From the NCBI RefSeq assembly GCF_019753045.1, contig NZ_JAIELN010000003.1, forward strand, positions 124,001 to 188,000: a stretch of 64,000 nucleotides of DNA, given 5' to 3'. The first letter of the stretch is position 1, and each line of letters starts with the position of its first letter. The notes below the pieces were generated by a model. The model did no database searches. It saw only the letters and a program-made list of their open reading frames with translations, and was not told the DNA's origin. Below are positions 27,271-36,370 of the stretch, piece after piece. The position numbers were made by a program, and so were the translations under genes. This stretch comes from Hyphomicrobium sp. Its GTDB lineage: Bacteria > Pseudomonadota > Alphaproteobacteria > Rhizobiales > Hyphomicrobiaceae.

Positions 27271-27894
27271 ATGAAGAATTTATCGCGCGGCACGTGGATC
27301 GCGCTTGCGGCTGTCGTCGCAGTTCCCGCAACGGTGGCCATTGCAAAGCCTGACATCGCCGGTTGGCGGCAGATGACGCCCGACACCCGTGCCCGGCTCC
27401 AGGAGGGCAGAATAGCGATGGTGAAAGCCGCGCTTCAGCTCACGCCCGATCAGGAGAAGCTCTGGGCTCCGGTCGAAACTCAGGTTCGCGACGCGTTCAA
27501 GGCTCACGAAGCCCGGATGGAAGAGTGGAAGAAGAAGCGCGAAGAGCGCAAGGCCGAGGAAGAGAAGGGTGGCGAGCAAAAACGTCCCGATCTTGCCGAC
27601 CGCTTCCAGAAGATGAGCCAGAGAATGACGGAACGCGCCGACCGCATGAAGGCGTTCACGACCGCGTTCTCACCGTTCTACGCTTCGCTTTCAGATGAAC
27701 AGAAGGATGCGCTGCGTCCGCTGCTGAAACAACTCATGCCCGGTGGTCATCACGGCCACAGGTTTGCCGACGGATGGGGGCCTGGCGGCCGTCACCACGG
27801 CGGCTGGTCCGACCACGGCGGCAAAGGCGGTCCGCAGATGCATGACGACGATGACCAGGATCATGGAGCCCCTCCGTCCGACAAGAAGGGCTGA
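27271..27894 (+). CDS. Spy/CpxP-like periplasmic protein with LTxxQ motifs
   Basis: A 207-residue exported protein with a signal peptide to about residue 25 (ATVAIAKP). It has two LTxxQ-type motifs, LTPDQEKLW (about 58-66) and LSDEQKDAL (about 142-150), flanked by helices rich in Lys/Glu, as in the Spy/CpxP family of ATP-independent periplasmic chaperones. The His/Asp/Gly-rich C-terminal tail is metal-binding-like, as in nickel/cobalt-sensing relatives. The ATG at 27271 follows AAGGAGAA. It is followed by a strong terminator. Confidence 0.85.
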   Translation: MKNLSRGTWIALAAVVAVPATVAIAKPDIAGWRQMTPDTRARLQEGRIAMVKAALQLTPDQEKLWAPVETQVRDAFKAHEARMEEWKKKREERKAEEEKGGEQKRPDLADRFQKMSQRMTERADRMKAFTTAFSPFYASLSDEQKDALRPLLKQLMPGGHHGHRFADGWGPGGRHHGGWSDHGGKGGPQMHDDDDQDHGAPPSDKKG

Positions 27895-27934
27895 GGCTCA
27901 GCTCGACTAGCGACCCTACTCCGTTTCCCAACTT

Positions 27935-27965
27935 GGCCGGGCACAAATAAGCCCGGCCTTTTTTA
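27935..27965 (+). terminator. Rho-independent terminator after the Spy-like gene
   Basis: An eight-base GGCCGGGC/GCCCGGCC stem with an eight-base loop is followed by TTTTTT. A second GGGCCGGGC with Ts follows, so the region may also end transcripts of the opposite strand. Confidence 0.85.
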
Positions 27966-28035
27966 TGGGCCGGGCTTTTTGGTTTGGCCTTGGCGACTCT
28001 CCTCCGGAGAGCCGGCCGCCAAGGCCGAAGTTTTT

Positions 28036-29922
28036 TTAGTTTGCAGTCCGATCGCGGTCGCGACTGTCGTCACGCCGTTTCATGAACTTAGGCGCGTCCG
28101 AACCGCTGCCGCTCTTCCACGACGGGCGGCCTTCGCCGCCGCCATGATGTGGCTTTCTCGGTCCATGTCCGCCCTCGCGCTTTGAGTGACCGGCGTCATC
28201 ACGATGACGTCCGCCCGGTGCATGGCCGCGATCGGGGCGTCCTGCTCCGTCGGCGTGGCGTGCGGGGCGCGAATCCGGACGGTGCTCGCCGCGGCGTTCA
28301 CCGAAACGATGCTCGCCTGGGCGCTGGTCGCCGGAGCGATGCGGGCCCGAGCGGTGCTCGGCCGGGCGATCTCCGCGGTGATCGCGGCGCGGACCGCGAT
28401 GGGCGCCGTCCTGATGGGGACGGTCCGCCGAACGCGACTCGTGCGTGCGGTCAGAAACGCCGAATACGGCAGCGCCTTCACCAACGTGCGCATCGCTTGC
28501 GCCAGCAGGCGTGTAGGGCCTGCGTGTAGCAGCGAAGTTCGGACGGTCGCCGCGACGGTCACCGGAGCGATCGCCATTTGAGCGATCACGATCACCGAAG
28601 GGGCGCTCGGACCGGGGCCGGCCAGAGCCAGCCTGATGGTTCGGGCGGGAACCGCCACCACGATGGCCTGCGCCACCGCGACCGCCACGAGGCGCACCCT
28701 CACGGCGCGGAGCGTCGTCATCCCGACGGCGTTCCGGCATCGGCAGAACTTCGCCGCCGATGTCGTCCATTATGACGAGCGGCTGCTTCATCATCTTCTC
28801 GATGGCGCGGATTTCGCCACGTTCTGACGGATCGCACAGCGAGATCGCGATGCCTGTCGTACCCTTGCGCGCCGTACGGCCGACGCGATGCACGTAGGTT
28901 TCCGGGTCGAGCGGCATGTCGAAGTTGACGACATGCGTGATGTTCGAAACGTCGATACCGCGGGCGGCGATGTCGGTCGCCACGAGAACGCGGATATGAC
29001 CCAGCGTGAAGTCGTTCAGCGCGCGCTGACGGGCGTTCTGCGCCTTGTTGCCGTGGAAGGCAGACGAGCTGATGCCCGCCATGCCGAGCCGGTCGGCGAC
29101 GCGGTCCGCGCCACGCTTCGTGCGCGTGAAGACGATGACGCGCTTGGCTTCTTCGTCGGCGAGGATGGTGTGCAGGCGGCTCTGCTTCTCAGCCGAGCGG
29201 ACCATCATGACCTTCTGGTCGATACGATCGACGACGATGGTCTTCGACGAGAGGTCGACGCGGTAGGGGTCGTGCAGAATGTCGTAGGCGAACTTCTTGA
29301 TCTCGACCGGCATCGTTGCCGAGAACAGTGCGGTACGACGCTTCTGCGGGATCAGCGAAACGATCTTGTTGATGTCGCGGATGAAGCCCATGTCGAACAT
29401 GCGGTCGGCTTCGTCGATGACCAGCGTCTGCACGCCGGACAGATCGCAGCTTCTCATGTTGACGTGATCGAGCAGACGGCCCGGCGTCGCCACGAGGACG
29501 TGGACACCGCGCTTCAGCGCGTTGATCTGCGGGCCTTTGCTGACGCCGCCGAGAACGACGGCACGGCGGATGTTCATGTTGCGCGAGAGTTTTGCCACTT
29601 CCTGGTCGATCTGGACGGCAAGCTCGCGGGTCGGCGCGAGAATTAGGGCAACGACTTGCTTCCAGCCCGGTTCGATTGCGTCCGTCGCAATCTTGTTGAG
29701 GATTGGAAGAAGGAAGGTTGCGGTCTTACCGGAGCCCGTCTCGGCCATGCCGAGGAGGTCGCGGCCTTCCAGCTGCGGCGGCAGCGCCTGCACCTGAATG
29801 GGAGTCGGTGTCGTGTACCCGCATTGTGTCAGGGCACGCGAAAGAGGCTCGGCAAAACCGAATTCCTCGAAAGTCTGTGTTGTCAAAGTGAAAGAGTCCC
29901 AAGGGCTTCTCGCCCCGAGCAT
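28036..29922 (-). CDS. DEAD-box RNA helicase (RhlE-like) with long Arg/Gly/His/Asp tail
   Basis: An ATP-dependent RNA helicase of 628 residues. The core (about residues 15-390) has the Q motif (FEEFGFAEPL and PTPIQ), AETGSGKT, PTRELAVQ, DEAD, SAT and HRVGRTAR in order. From about residue 400 onward there are roughly 230 residues of Arg/Gly/His/Asp-rich low complexity with repeated RSGDRRGDRP-type units, a nonspecific RNA-binding tail that may aid phase separation. The gene stands alone. The start is uncertain: the ATG at 29922 lacks a strong ribosome binding site, and a TTG at 29886 immediately before the helicase sequence is an alternative. Confidence 0.92.
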   Translation of the reverse strand: MLGARSPWDSFTLTTQTFEEFGFAEPLSRALTQCGYTTPTPIQVQALPPQLEGRDLLGMAETGSGKTATFLLPILNKIATDAIEPGWKQVVALILAPTRELAVQIDQEVAKLSRNMNIRRAVVLGGVSKGPQINALKRGVHVLVATPGRLLDHVNMRSCDLSGVQTLVIDEADRMFDMGFIRDINKIVSLIPQKRRTALFSATMPVEIKKFAYDILHDPYRVDLSSKTIVVDRIDQKVMMVRSAEKQSRLHTILADEEAKRVIVFTRTKRGADRVADRLGMAGISSSAFHGNKAQNARQRALNDFTLGHIRVLVATDIAARGIDVSNITHVVNFDMPLDPETYVHRVGRTARKGTTGIAISLCDPSERGEIRAIEKMMKQPLVIMDDIGGEVLPMPERRRDDDAPRREGAPRGGRGGAGHRGGGSRPNHQAGSGRPRSERPFGDRDRSNGDRSGDRRGDRPNFAATRRPYTPAGASDAHVGEGAAVFGVSDRTHESRSADRPHQDGAHRGPRRDHRGDRPAEHRSGPHRSGDQRPGEHRFGERRGEHRPDSRPARHADGAGRPDRGHAPGGRHRDDAGHSKREGGHGPRKPHHGGGEGRPSWKSGSGSDAPKFMKRRDDSRDRDRTAN

Positions 29923-30197
29923 CCTGTGCCGGGGTTTGTCCCATGGCCCACACCGGCGCTGTCGGGGTGCGGCCTTGTCTATAAGGATTGATCTCAATGC
30001 AGGGTCGAGCGCGGTGATTGAACCGCTTGTAGTGGCACGAGGACCCGAGCGCCATCGAAGAGCAATGGGCGCTGTATCACGGTGTTTGTATTAAAAGTCA
30101 AGCAGTTCGGGTCGCGCGTGCGCCTCTGCCGCGGAAGGTTAGCGCCCGTTTGCGGACTTCTGGGGAGGGCGCGCGAGTCGCTCCGCCATTAAGCGTC

Positions 30198-31151
30198 TCA
30201 ATCGTTAATCGCCCGGCGCATGGCATCCATGACGCCCGGCTCGGTCATCGAATGTCCGGCATGGTCGATGATTTCCAGCCGTACCCCCGGCCAGGCAGCG
30301 GCCAACGCGTAGGCGTTTTTCGGTGGGCACAGAAGGTCGTAGCGGCCTTGGATGATGGTGCCAGGGATGCCTGCAAGGCGGTGCGCATTCGATAGAAGCT
30401 CTCCCGGTTCGAGGAAGAAGCTGTTTTTTATGTAGTGGGCTTCGATGATCGACGTCGGCGGCAAGCGGGCGTCGCCCGGAACGTTGTCGGGCAGGACGGC
30501 GTGTTTCGGGGCGAGTTCGGAAAGGGCGCGTTCGTAGGCAAACCAGACGTGTGCGGATGGTGTCTGTATGGCCCGGTCCGGATCGGTGAGGCGTTTGACA
30601 TAGGCTGACAGGGGATCTCGCCGCTCATCCGGCGGAAGGCGATTGCAAAAGGCCTCGAACATTTCGGGCCGGAAGATTTTGGGTCCATCGACGAAGGCCC
30701 AGCGAACCTCTTCGTCCGTGCCAAGAAAGAGCGCACGCAGAACGAGGCTGGATACGCGCTCGGGATGGCGCTCGGCGTAAGCGATGGCCAAGGTCGAACC
30801 CCAGGAGCCGCCGACGAGCATCCACTTCGCAATGGCGAAGTGTTCGCGAACCACTTCGAGGTCGGCGATCAGATCCGGCGTCGTATTGGCTTTGCATGAA
30901 AGGTACGGGTGGCTGCGGCCCGCGCCGCGCTGATCGATGAGGAAGACGTGATCGCGCGCGGGGTCGAACAGCGTTCGATGAAGGGCCTGGGAGCCGCTTC
31001 CGGGACCGCCGTGAAGGAAAACAATAGGGCGGCCGCCCTTCGTTCCGACTTCCTCAACATAAATCCAATGGCCGTCGCCGACGCTGAGCATGCGGGCATC
31101 GAAAGGACGGAACGATTCGGGTAGGGTCTTCATCGTCACTTTGCTGAGCAT
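30198..31151 (-). CDS. pip: Proline iminopeptidase (S33 peptidase)
   Basis: A 317-residue cytoplasmic alpha/beta hydrolase releasing N-terminal proline from peptides. It has the family motifs HGGPGSG (oxyanion region), DQRGAGRS, the nucleophile elbow GGSWGS, a late Asp in QGRYDLLCPP and the final His in DHAGHSMTEP. The ATG at 31151 or one at 31133 may be used; neither has a strong ribosome binding site. The short frame upstream on this strand (to 31375) is not recognisable. The gene is separated from the helicase gene by about 200 bp. Confidence 0.93.
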   Translation of the reverse strand: MLSKVTMKTLPESFRPFDARMLSVGDGHWIYVEEVGTKGGRPIVFLHGGPGSGSQALHRTLFDPARDHVFLIDQRGAGRSHPYLSCKANTTPDLIADLEVVREHFAIAKWMLVGGSWGSTLAIAYAERHPERVSSLVLRALFLGTDEEVRWAFVDGPKIFRPEMFEAFCNRLPPDERRDPLSAYVKRLTDPDRAIQTPSAHVWFAYERALSELAPKHAVLPDNVPGDARLPPTSIIEAHYIKNSFFLEPGELLSNAHRLAGIPGTIIQGRYDLLCPPKNAYALAAAWPGVRLEIIDHAGHSMTEPGVMDAMRRAIND

Positions 31152-31453
31152 GCTTTTTCATAAACGGCAAGTTTGGCGGGTAAGAAGCTCGCAACCATCG
31201 CAAACGGAATGACAACCGGATATTCCGCCGGTCGTCGTAGGACCGTCACGGTGAGCATGCGAGGTTCCGGAATTGCGGCGTCCCGAAGGCGATTTTTATG
31301 CGTCATATAGCCGGACAGTCCGTCGTCACGAAACTCGTGGTTTCCAGTTTCCGACTGATTGACGAAATTCGACACGATACCTACGTCCCCCAGGCCACAA
31401 AACGGATCGTGGAGCTTTATGAAGATCAGCCGCCGATCTCAATGGAGTAAAAT

Positions 31454-31888
31454 ATGGTCCAGAGCGAACTTTGGAATACACACCGTGCATCGGCGATAGG
31501 CGTAACGCTGGCGGCAGCCCTGGGCATGAGTTTTGCGGGCTTCGGTGCTGCGCACGCAGCGGAATCTGCGACGCTCGTGGGGACATGGTCCGGGAACGGC
31601 TCGATCAGCTTTTCGTCCGGCAACAAGGAAGGCGCGAGGTGCCGGGCGCACTTCGCAAAGACCGGCGCGACGAGCTACATCATGTCGGCTTCCTGCGCCA
31701 CCGCCTCAGCCAGGGTCGACCAGTCTGCCGAGCTGAACAGGGTTGGCGCAAATAGCTACGTCGGAAGCTTCTACAATCAGCAGTACAATACCGGCGGCCA
31801 GATCCGTATCACCGTCAACGGCCGCAGCGGGTACGTACGGCTTTCGGGCGAAGCGGGCACGGCTGTTTTCAACCTCAGCAAGCGCTAA
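31454..31888 (+). CDS. Secreted protein, function unknown
   Basis: A 144-residue exported protein: a signal peptide of about 35 residues ending AHA/AES, then an all-beta-looking mature domain with a Cys pair (GARCRAHF and SASCATAS) and a closing GRSGYVRLSGEAGTAVFNL. A good ribosome binding site (GGAGT) lies before the ATG. It is single and monocistronic, followed by a CGGCGCGC/GCGCGCCG hairpin at 31912-31934. I do not recognise a family. Confidence 0.75.
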   Translation: MVQSELWNTHRASAIGVTLAAALGMSFAGFGAAHAAESATLVGTWSGNGSISFSSGNKEGARCRAHFAKTGATSYIMSASCATASARVDQSAELNRVGANSYVGSFYNQQYNTGGQIRITVNGRSGYVRLSGEAGTAVFNLSKR

Positions 31889-32153
31889 GCCGAAAAGATA
31901 TCAAGCAATAGCGGCGCGCGAGGTTTGCGCGCCGTTCGTCTGTCGACTGACTGTCTCGCTTTTTGACCCAGATAGCGTTCGAGCGGTGCATTTCTCACAC
32001 GCGCTGCGCATGCATTTTGTTGTATTTTGATCTCATCGCTGATTCGCACTCGGGGACATGCCGCAAACGCGGGTCCGTTCCGTAGCGCGAGGCAAACCTT
32101 CAGCGACCATGCCTCGTCGTCCATCTCACATCGTCATATTCGGAGCTTACTCC

Positions 32154-32744
32154 ATGATGCGCACTCTTTTGAGCGCGGTTACAGCTGCGCTGTTGCTCGC
32201 AACGTCCCCCAATTCCGCTTCGGCCGATATGATCGACGCGTCGACGCTTACCTGTCATGACCTCATTGAAACTGCCGCGTCGTCCGAAAAAAGTTCGGTG
32301 TATGGCGCGACCGTCGTTCTCTATTGGATGGCTGGCTATCAGGCGACCGCCGAGCAGGGCACGGTCGTCGATTTCGACAACCTGTCGAAGGAATTCGCCG
32401 CTACGACGGAGTTCTGCGGAAAGAATCCGACCGTCGGCGTCATGTCGGCTTCCGAGAAATTCATGGGTGAGAACGCCGAGGACCAGACGCCCAAAGCCAT
32501 CGACCTCGCGATCCTGAAGTGCGAAGCCGTCAATACGACGAAGGACGACGAGACCGACGGCCTCGGGCAGATTTTGATGTGGCTCGCTGGTTATCACGCG
32601 AGCGTCGCCAAGAGCACGGTCATCGACATGGACAAGTTCGGGGAGAGCGTCACCAAGATGGCGACCTACTGCGCCGAAAATCCCCAGATGGGCCTCTTCA
32701 CTGCGAGCGAAAAGTTCATGAGCGAAGAAGGGGATGGGGAGTAA
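32154..32744 (+). CDS. Exported protein with two tandem HdeA-like domains
   Basis: A 196-residue protein with a signal peptide (about 24 residues). The mature part contains two copies of a similar unit: TCHDL ... YWMAGYQA ... VVDFDNL ... FCGKNPTVGVMSASEKFM and KCEAV ... MWLAGYHA ... VIDMDKF ... YCAENPQMGLFTASEKFM. Each has one cysteine at the start and one near the end, as in HdeA/HdeB-type acid-stress chaperones, which bind unfolded periplasmic proteins at low pH. HdeA proteins normally have a single such domain of about 90 residues, so this looks like an internal duplication. The ATG at 32154 follows CGGAG. Confidence 0.8.
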   Translation: MMRTLLSAVTAALLLATSPNSASADMIDASTLTCHDLIETAASSEKSSVYGATVVLYWMAGYQATAEQGTVVDFDNLSKEFAATTEFCGKNPTVGVMSASEKFMGENAEDQTPKAIDLAILKCEAVNTTKDDETDGLGQILMWLAGYHASVAKSTVIDMDKFGESVTKMATYCAENPQMGLFTASEKFMSEEGDGE

Positions 32745-32757
32745 GGGCGATTTGGGC

Positions 32758-32790
32758 CGGTGCTCGTCGTTTGCGAACGGACGAGCACCG
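32758..32790 (+). terminator. Hairpin after the HdeA-like gene
   Basis: An eleven-base perfect stem, CGGTGCTCGTC with GACGAGCACCG, has an eleven-base loop. It lies 14 bp past the stop codon. No T-run follows, so it may be a transcript-stabilising or Rho-assisted end. Confidence 0.5.
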
Positions 32791-32831
32791 TGAGCCTCGC
32801 CTGAACCGAACTTCGCTACCGGCTCGGCTGC

Positions 32832-33038
32832 TTATTGCCCGCCTCGCTGGTCGCTGGCGAATTCTTCCTCGAGCTCGTGTTCAAGCTTCACGAGATCATC
32901 CGGCAAGGGCATGCCGGTTGCCTTCATTTGGTTCAGCTTTTCCTTCACGGACAAATAAATCTCGTGCTTGTCCTCGGGCTGGTTCTGCATGTCGGTCAGC
33001 AGCTGCAAGATTTCCAGCTTGATTTGGTCGAAGGCCAT
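32832..33038 (-). CDS. Small acidic/helical protein downstream of methylmalonyl-CoA mutase
   Basis: A 68-residue protein that looks entirely helical, with heptad-like LEILQLLTDMQNQ and LVKLEHELEEEF stretches. Not recognised. It starts 35 bp after the mutase large-subunit gene in the same direction, so it is probably co-transcribed. A purine stretch precedes its ATG. A role as a mutase accessory is inference from position only. Confidence 0.6.
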   Translation of the reverse strand: MAFDQIKLEILQLLTDMQNQPEDKHEIYLSVKEKLNQMKATGMPLPDDLVKLEHELEEEFASDQRGGQ

Positions 33039-33073
33039 GGACCCTACCTTTCACGAAACCGAAATGCAGGCGA

Positions 33074-35248
33074 TTACTCCGCCGCCTGCTTATCGACGTA
33101 GCCGAGCTGAGCGTTGAGCTTTTCGACGAGGTCGGCGGCGGCTTCCGGAATGTTGGTGCCGGGGCCGAACACGGCCTTTGCGCCGGAGCGGAACAGCTCG
33201 TCGTAGTCGGACGGCGGGATGACGCCACCGACGACGATCATGATATCGCCGCGGCCTTCCTTGTCGAGCGCCGCCTTCAGCTCAGGCACGAGCGTCAAGT
33301 GTCCAGCGGTCAGCGACGACACGCCGACGACGTGCACGTCGTTTTCGACGGCCTGGCGAGCCGCTTCGTCGGCTGTTGCGAACAGCGGTCCGATGTCGAC
33401 GTCGAAGCCCAAATCGGCGAACGCGGATGCGATGACCTTCTGGCCGCGGTCGTGACCGTCCTGGCCGAGCTTCGCTATCAGAATGCGGGGCCGGCGGCCG
33501 TCGTTCTTATCGAAGGCTTCGACCAGCTTCTTGACGCGATCAACGCTCGGGTTCATCGCCGCTTCCTTCTTATAGACGCCGCTGATGGCGCGGATTTCGG
33601 CCTTGTGGCGGGTGAAGACCTTTTCGAGCGCGTAGGAGATTTCGCCGACGGTTGCCTTCTTGCGCGCTGCTTGCACAGCGAGGTCGAGCAGATTGGCATT
33701 GCCCTTCGCGCCTTCCGTCAACGCGTTTAGGGCTGTTTCGACTTCGGCTTCGTTACGTTCGCTGCGCAGGCGGTCGAGTTTCGCAAGCTGGGCTTCGCGC
33801 ACGGCGCGGTTGTCGACCTTGAGGAAGTTGACCTCGCGGTCGCCCTGGATTTTGTACTTGTTGATGCCGGTGATCGTCTGACGGCCGCTGTCGATGCGGG
33901 CCTGCGTGCGGGCGGCGGCTTCTTCGATGCGGAGCTTCGGGATGCCTGCGGCAATCGCCTTCGCCATGCCGCCCTGCTCTTCGATTTCCTGGATGTGGAC
34001 GAGGGCTTTCTTGGCAAGCTCGTACGTTAACCGTTCGACGTAGTGGCTGCCGCCCCATGGGTCGATGGTGCGGGTGGTGCCGCTTTCCTGCTGCAACAGC
34101 AGCTGTGTGTTGCGGGCAATGCGGGCGGAGAAGTCGGTCGGCAACGCGATTGCTTCATCGAGACCGTTCGTATGCAGCGACTGTGTGTGGCCTTGCGTTG
34201 CGGCCATCGCCTCGAGGCACGTGCGCGTCGCGTTGTTGAAGATGTCCTGTGCGGTCAGCGACCATCCGGACGTTTGCGAATGCGTGCGCAGCGACAGGGA
34301 GCGCGCGTCCTTCGGATTGAATTCGTCCTTGATCAGCTTCGCCCAGAGCAGACGCGCGGCGCGCATCTTGGCGATCTCCATGAAGTAGTTCATGCCGATC
34401 GCCCAGAAGAACGAGAGGCGCGGCGCGAAGGCGTCGATATCGAGACCGGCGGCGACGCCTGCGCGTGCGTATTCGATGCCGTCGGCGATCGTGTAGCCGA
34501 GTTCGAGGTCCGCCGTCGCGCCCGCTTCCTGCATGTGATAGCCGGAAATCGAGATCGAATTGAACTTCGGCATGTTCGCGCTGGTGTAGGCGAAGATGTC
34601 CGAGACGATGCGCATCGAGGGCGCTGGCGGGTAGATGTAGGTATTGCGCACCATGAACTCTTTCAGAATGTCATTCTGAATGGTTCCGGCGAGCTTTTGC
34701 GGCGGGACACCCTGTTCCTCGCCCGCGACGATGAAGAGCGCGAGGACCGGAAGCACGGCGCCGTTCATCGTCATCGAGACGGTCATGTCCTGCAGCGGAA
34801 TGCCGTCGAAGAGAACGCGCATGTCGTAAATCGAGTCGATCGCCACGCCCGCCATGCCGACGTCGCCTTTGACGCGCGGGTGATCGGAATCGTAGCCACG
34901 ATGGGTCGCGAGATCGAACGCGATGGAGAGGCCCTTCTGGCCCGCCGCGATGTTGCGGCGATAGAAGGCGTTCGAATCCTCAGCGGTCGAGAAGCCGGCG
35001 TACTGGCGGATGGTCCAGGGCTGTAGCGCATACATCGCCGGATAGGGGCCGCGGACGTACGGCGCGATGCCCGGCAGGCCATCAATGAAGTCCAGACCGG
35101 CGGTGTCGGCATCGGTGAAGACCGGCTTCACCGGGATCCCTTCGGGCGTTTCCCAGACGGGCGCCTCCGGGGCGGCGGCTTTCGCGGCCGGTTTACCAGT
35201 GGCGGGAGGGTCGAGGGGTACCTGTGCGAAATTCGGGATCGAGGACAT
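33074..35248 (-). CDS. mutB: Methylmalonyl-CoA mutase large (catalytic) subunit
   Basis: Catalyses the B12-dependent interconversion of (R)-methylmalonyl-CoA and succinyl-CoA, linking propionyl-CoA and the ethylmalonyl-CoA pathway to central metabolism. The 724-residue protein has the N-terminal TIM-barrel substrate domain and the C-terminal cobalamin domain with the base-off motif DGHDRG inside [17 protein letters not shown]. This full pair marks the active subunit. The partner small subunit is at 40534-42408, about 5.3 kb upstream on the same strand. The ATG at 35248 has a weak ribosome binding site. Confidence 0.97.
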   Translation of the reverse strand: MSSIPNFAQVPLDPPATGKPAAKAAAPEAPVWETPEGIPVKPVFTDADTAGLDFIDGLPGIAPYVRGPYPAMYALQPWTIRQYAGFSTAEDSNAFYRRNIAAGQKGLSIAFDLATHRGYDSDHPRVKGDVGMAGVAIDSIYDMRVLFDGIPLQDMTVSMTMNGAVLPVLALFIVAGEEQGVPPQKLAGTIQNDILKEFMVRNTYIYPPAPSMRIVSDIFAYTSANMPKFNSISISGYHMQEAGATADLELGYTIADGIEYARAGVAAGLDIDAFAPRLSFFWAIGMNYFMEIAKMRAARLLWAKLIKDEFNPKDARSLSLRTHSQTSGWSLTAQDIFNNATRTCLEAMAATQGHTQSLHTNGLDEAIALPTDFSARIARNTQLLLQQESGTTRTIDPWGGSHYVERLTYELAKKALVHIQEIEEQGGMAKAIAAGIPKLRIEEAAARTQARIDSGRQTITGINKYKIQGDREVNFLKVDNRAVREAQLAKLDRLRSERNEAEVETALNALTEGAKGNANLLDLAVQAARKKATVGEISYALEKVFTRHKAEIRAISGVYKKEAAMNPSVDRVKKLVEAFDKNDGRRPRILIAKLGQDGHDRGQKVIASAFADLGFDVDIGPLFATADEAARQAVENDVHVVGVSSLTAGHLTLVPELKAALDKEGRGDIMIVVGGVIPPSDYDELFRSGAKAVFGPGTNIPEAAADLVEKLNAQLGYVDKQAAE

Positions 35249-35470
35249 CGGGTAGGGGTGTTCCGGACCAAAGTTTGAATTCTGGCGGGACGGTACGCGA
35301 AAACCGGGGGCGGGGACAACATTCCTTGAGGCGTGCGACGCCGCTTCGCGGGTGTAAGCACCGGGTTTTGGTGGGCCCGGCTACCCTACGTGGTCAATCC
35401 TTTACCCTGACGGGCGGGCGCAAAGATATTTGGCTGGCAAAGGCGGCTCAAATCCGTAACCTTGTGGGTA

Positions 35471-35526
35471 TGGCCGGAGGCGGCCAGCAGCTCGCACCCC
35501 CGAAAGGGGGCATGGCGAACGCCTCC
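35471..35526 (+). ncRNA. Structured leader-like RNA with two alternative folds (unidentified)
   Basis: Between the divergent mutB and VOC genes (370-bp gap 35249-35618), a short hairpin TGGCCG-GAGG-CGGCCA (35471-35486) competes with a longer stem, GGAGGCG (35477-35483) with CGCCTCC (35520-35526), GCCA (35483-35486) with TGGC (35513-35516), which encloses CCCCC-GAAA-GGGGG (35497-35510). Mutually exclusive stems beside a GNRA-capped hairpin are typical of riboswitch-like leaders. No known class was recognised and the signal may be fortuitous. Strand is assumed from the VOC gene beginning 92 bp downstream. Confidence 0.35.
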
Positions 35527-35618
35527 CATTTCATCCTTCCTGACCGTTTCAACCGTCGGACAAAGGCGTTGGTAATGCGGGCGCTAACGAAGACTTCGCA
35601 GCGACGAAGGAAACGGAA

Positions 35619-36167
35619 ATGCGAGATTACCGCGACGCTAAGGCCATGGCGAAAGCCATGCAGGAGACGCTTGCCGACCGCAACGTGACGATCACTCACA
35701 GCGAGGCGCTTGAGGTGGTCGCTCGTCAGTTCGGGCTGGAAAACTGGAACATCCTGTCGGCGAAAATCAAAAGTGCGCGAGCCGCTCAGGATGACGGGGC
35801 GATATCTTTCGACCAGGCCGTGCCCATCGTGCGCATCTTCGATGTCGCGAAGGCGCACGAATTCTATATCGGCTTTCTCGGCTTCACCGTCGATTGGGAG
35901 CACCGCTACGGCGACAATTTCCCGCTCTATATGCAGGTCTCGCGTGGCGGGCTGAGGCTGCATCTCTCCGAGCACGCGGGAGATGCGACGCCGGGCAGCA
36001 ATATGTGCGTGTACATGAAGGGCATCCGTGCCCTGCACAAGGAACTCTCAGCCAAAAACTATCGCTACATGAAACCGGGTCTTGAGGACGAGGGGACACG
36101 GCTGGAGCTCCATGTCACCGATCCATTCAATAACCGCATCCGTTTCATGGAACCCAAAGATCAGTAG
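35619..36167 (+). CDS. Glyoxalase-superfamily (VOC) protein with an N-terminal helical domain
   Basis: A 182-residue protein. Residues 1-50 form a helical unit (AKAMQETLADRNVTITHSEALEVVARQFGLENWNIL) often seen before VOC domains in this group. The VOC part (about 65-180) has VRIFDVAKAHEFYIGFLGF and ends RFMEPKD. Relatives are annotated as bleomycin-resistance-like, but no activity is known. AGGAAACGG precedes the ATG. A structured leader lies just upstream. Confidence 0.88.
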   Translation: MRDYRDAKAMAKAMQETLADRNVTITHSEALEVVARQFGLENWNILSAKIKSARAAQDDGAISFDQAVPIVRIFDVAKAHEFYIGFLGFTVDWEHRYGDNFPLYMQVSRGGLRLHLSEHAGDATPGSNMCVYMKGIRALHKELSAKNYRYMKPGLEDEGTRLELHVTDPFNNRIRFMEPKDQ

Positions 36168-36370
36168 GCCGGCAGTCTCCGAGGGCCACGGCGGGGGTTC
36201 CTGGCTCCCGCCAAGTGTAATTCAACGCGGCCATGACGACATCCTGGGTGGTTCCCGTCAGCGTTAGCCGATGGTGTATGCCGGTGGCCGGATTGAGGAC
36301 TCGCGGCGTTGATCCGAAGACCTTTCTGCGGGCCGCTTTCGGAAACGAGAATGCCACAAACGTCGGCATG

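Noticed and set aside
31136..31375. A 79-codon frame upstream of the proline iminopeptidase gene
   Set aside because: No motif, no clear ribosome binding site, and it overlaps the iminopeptidase start.
34043..35026. A 327-codon open frame antisense to mutB
   Set aside because: Composition is that of a GC-rich shadow frame of the mutase gene.
35249..35618. Cobalamin, TPP, glycine or SRP RNA in the mutB upstream region
   Set aside because: I looked for the B12-box, thi-box, glycine-type and SRP core sequences in both strands and did not see them, so only an unidentified structured RNA is proposed.
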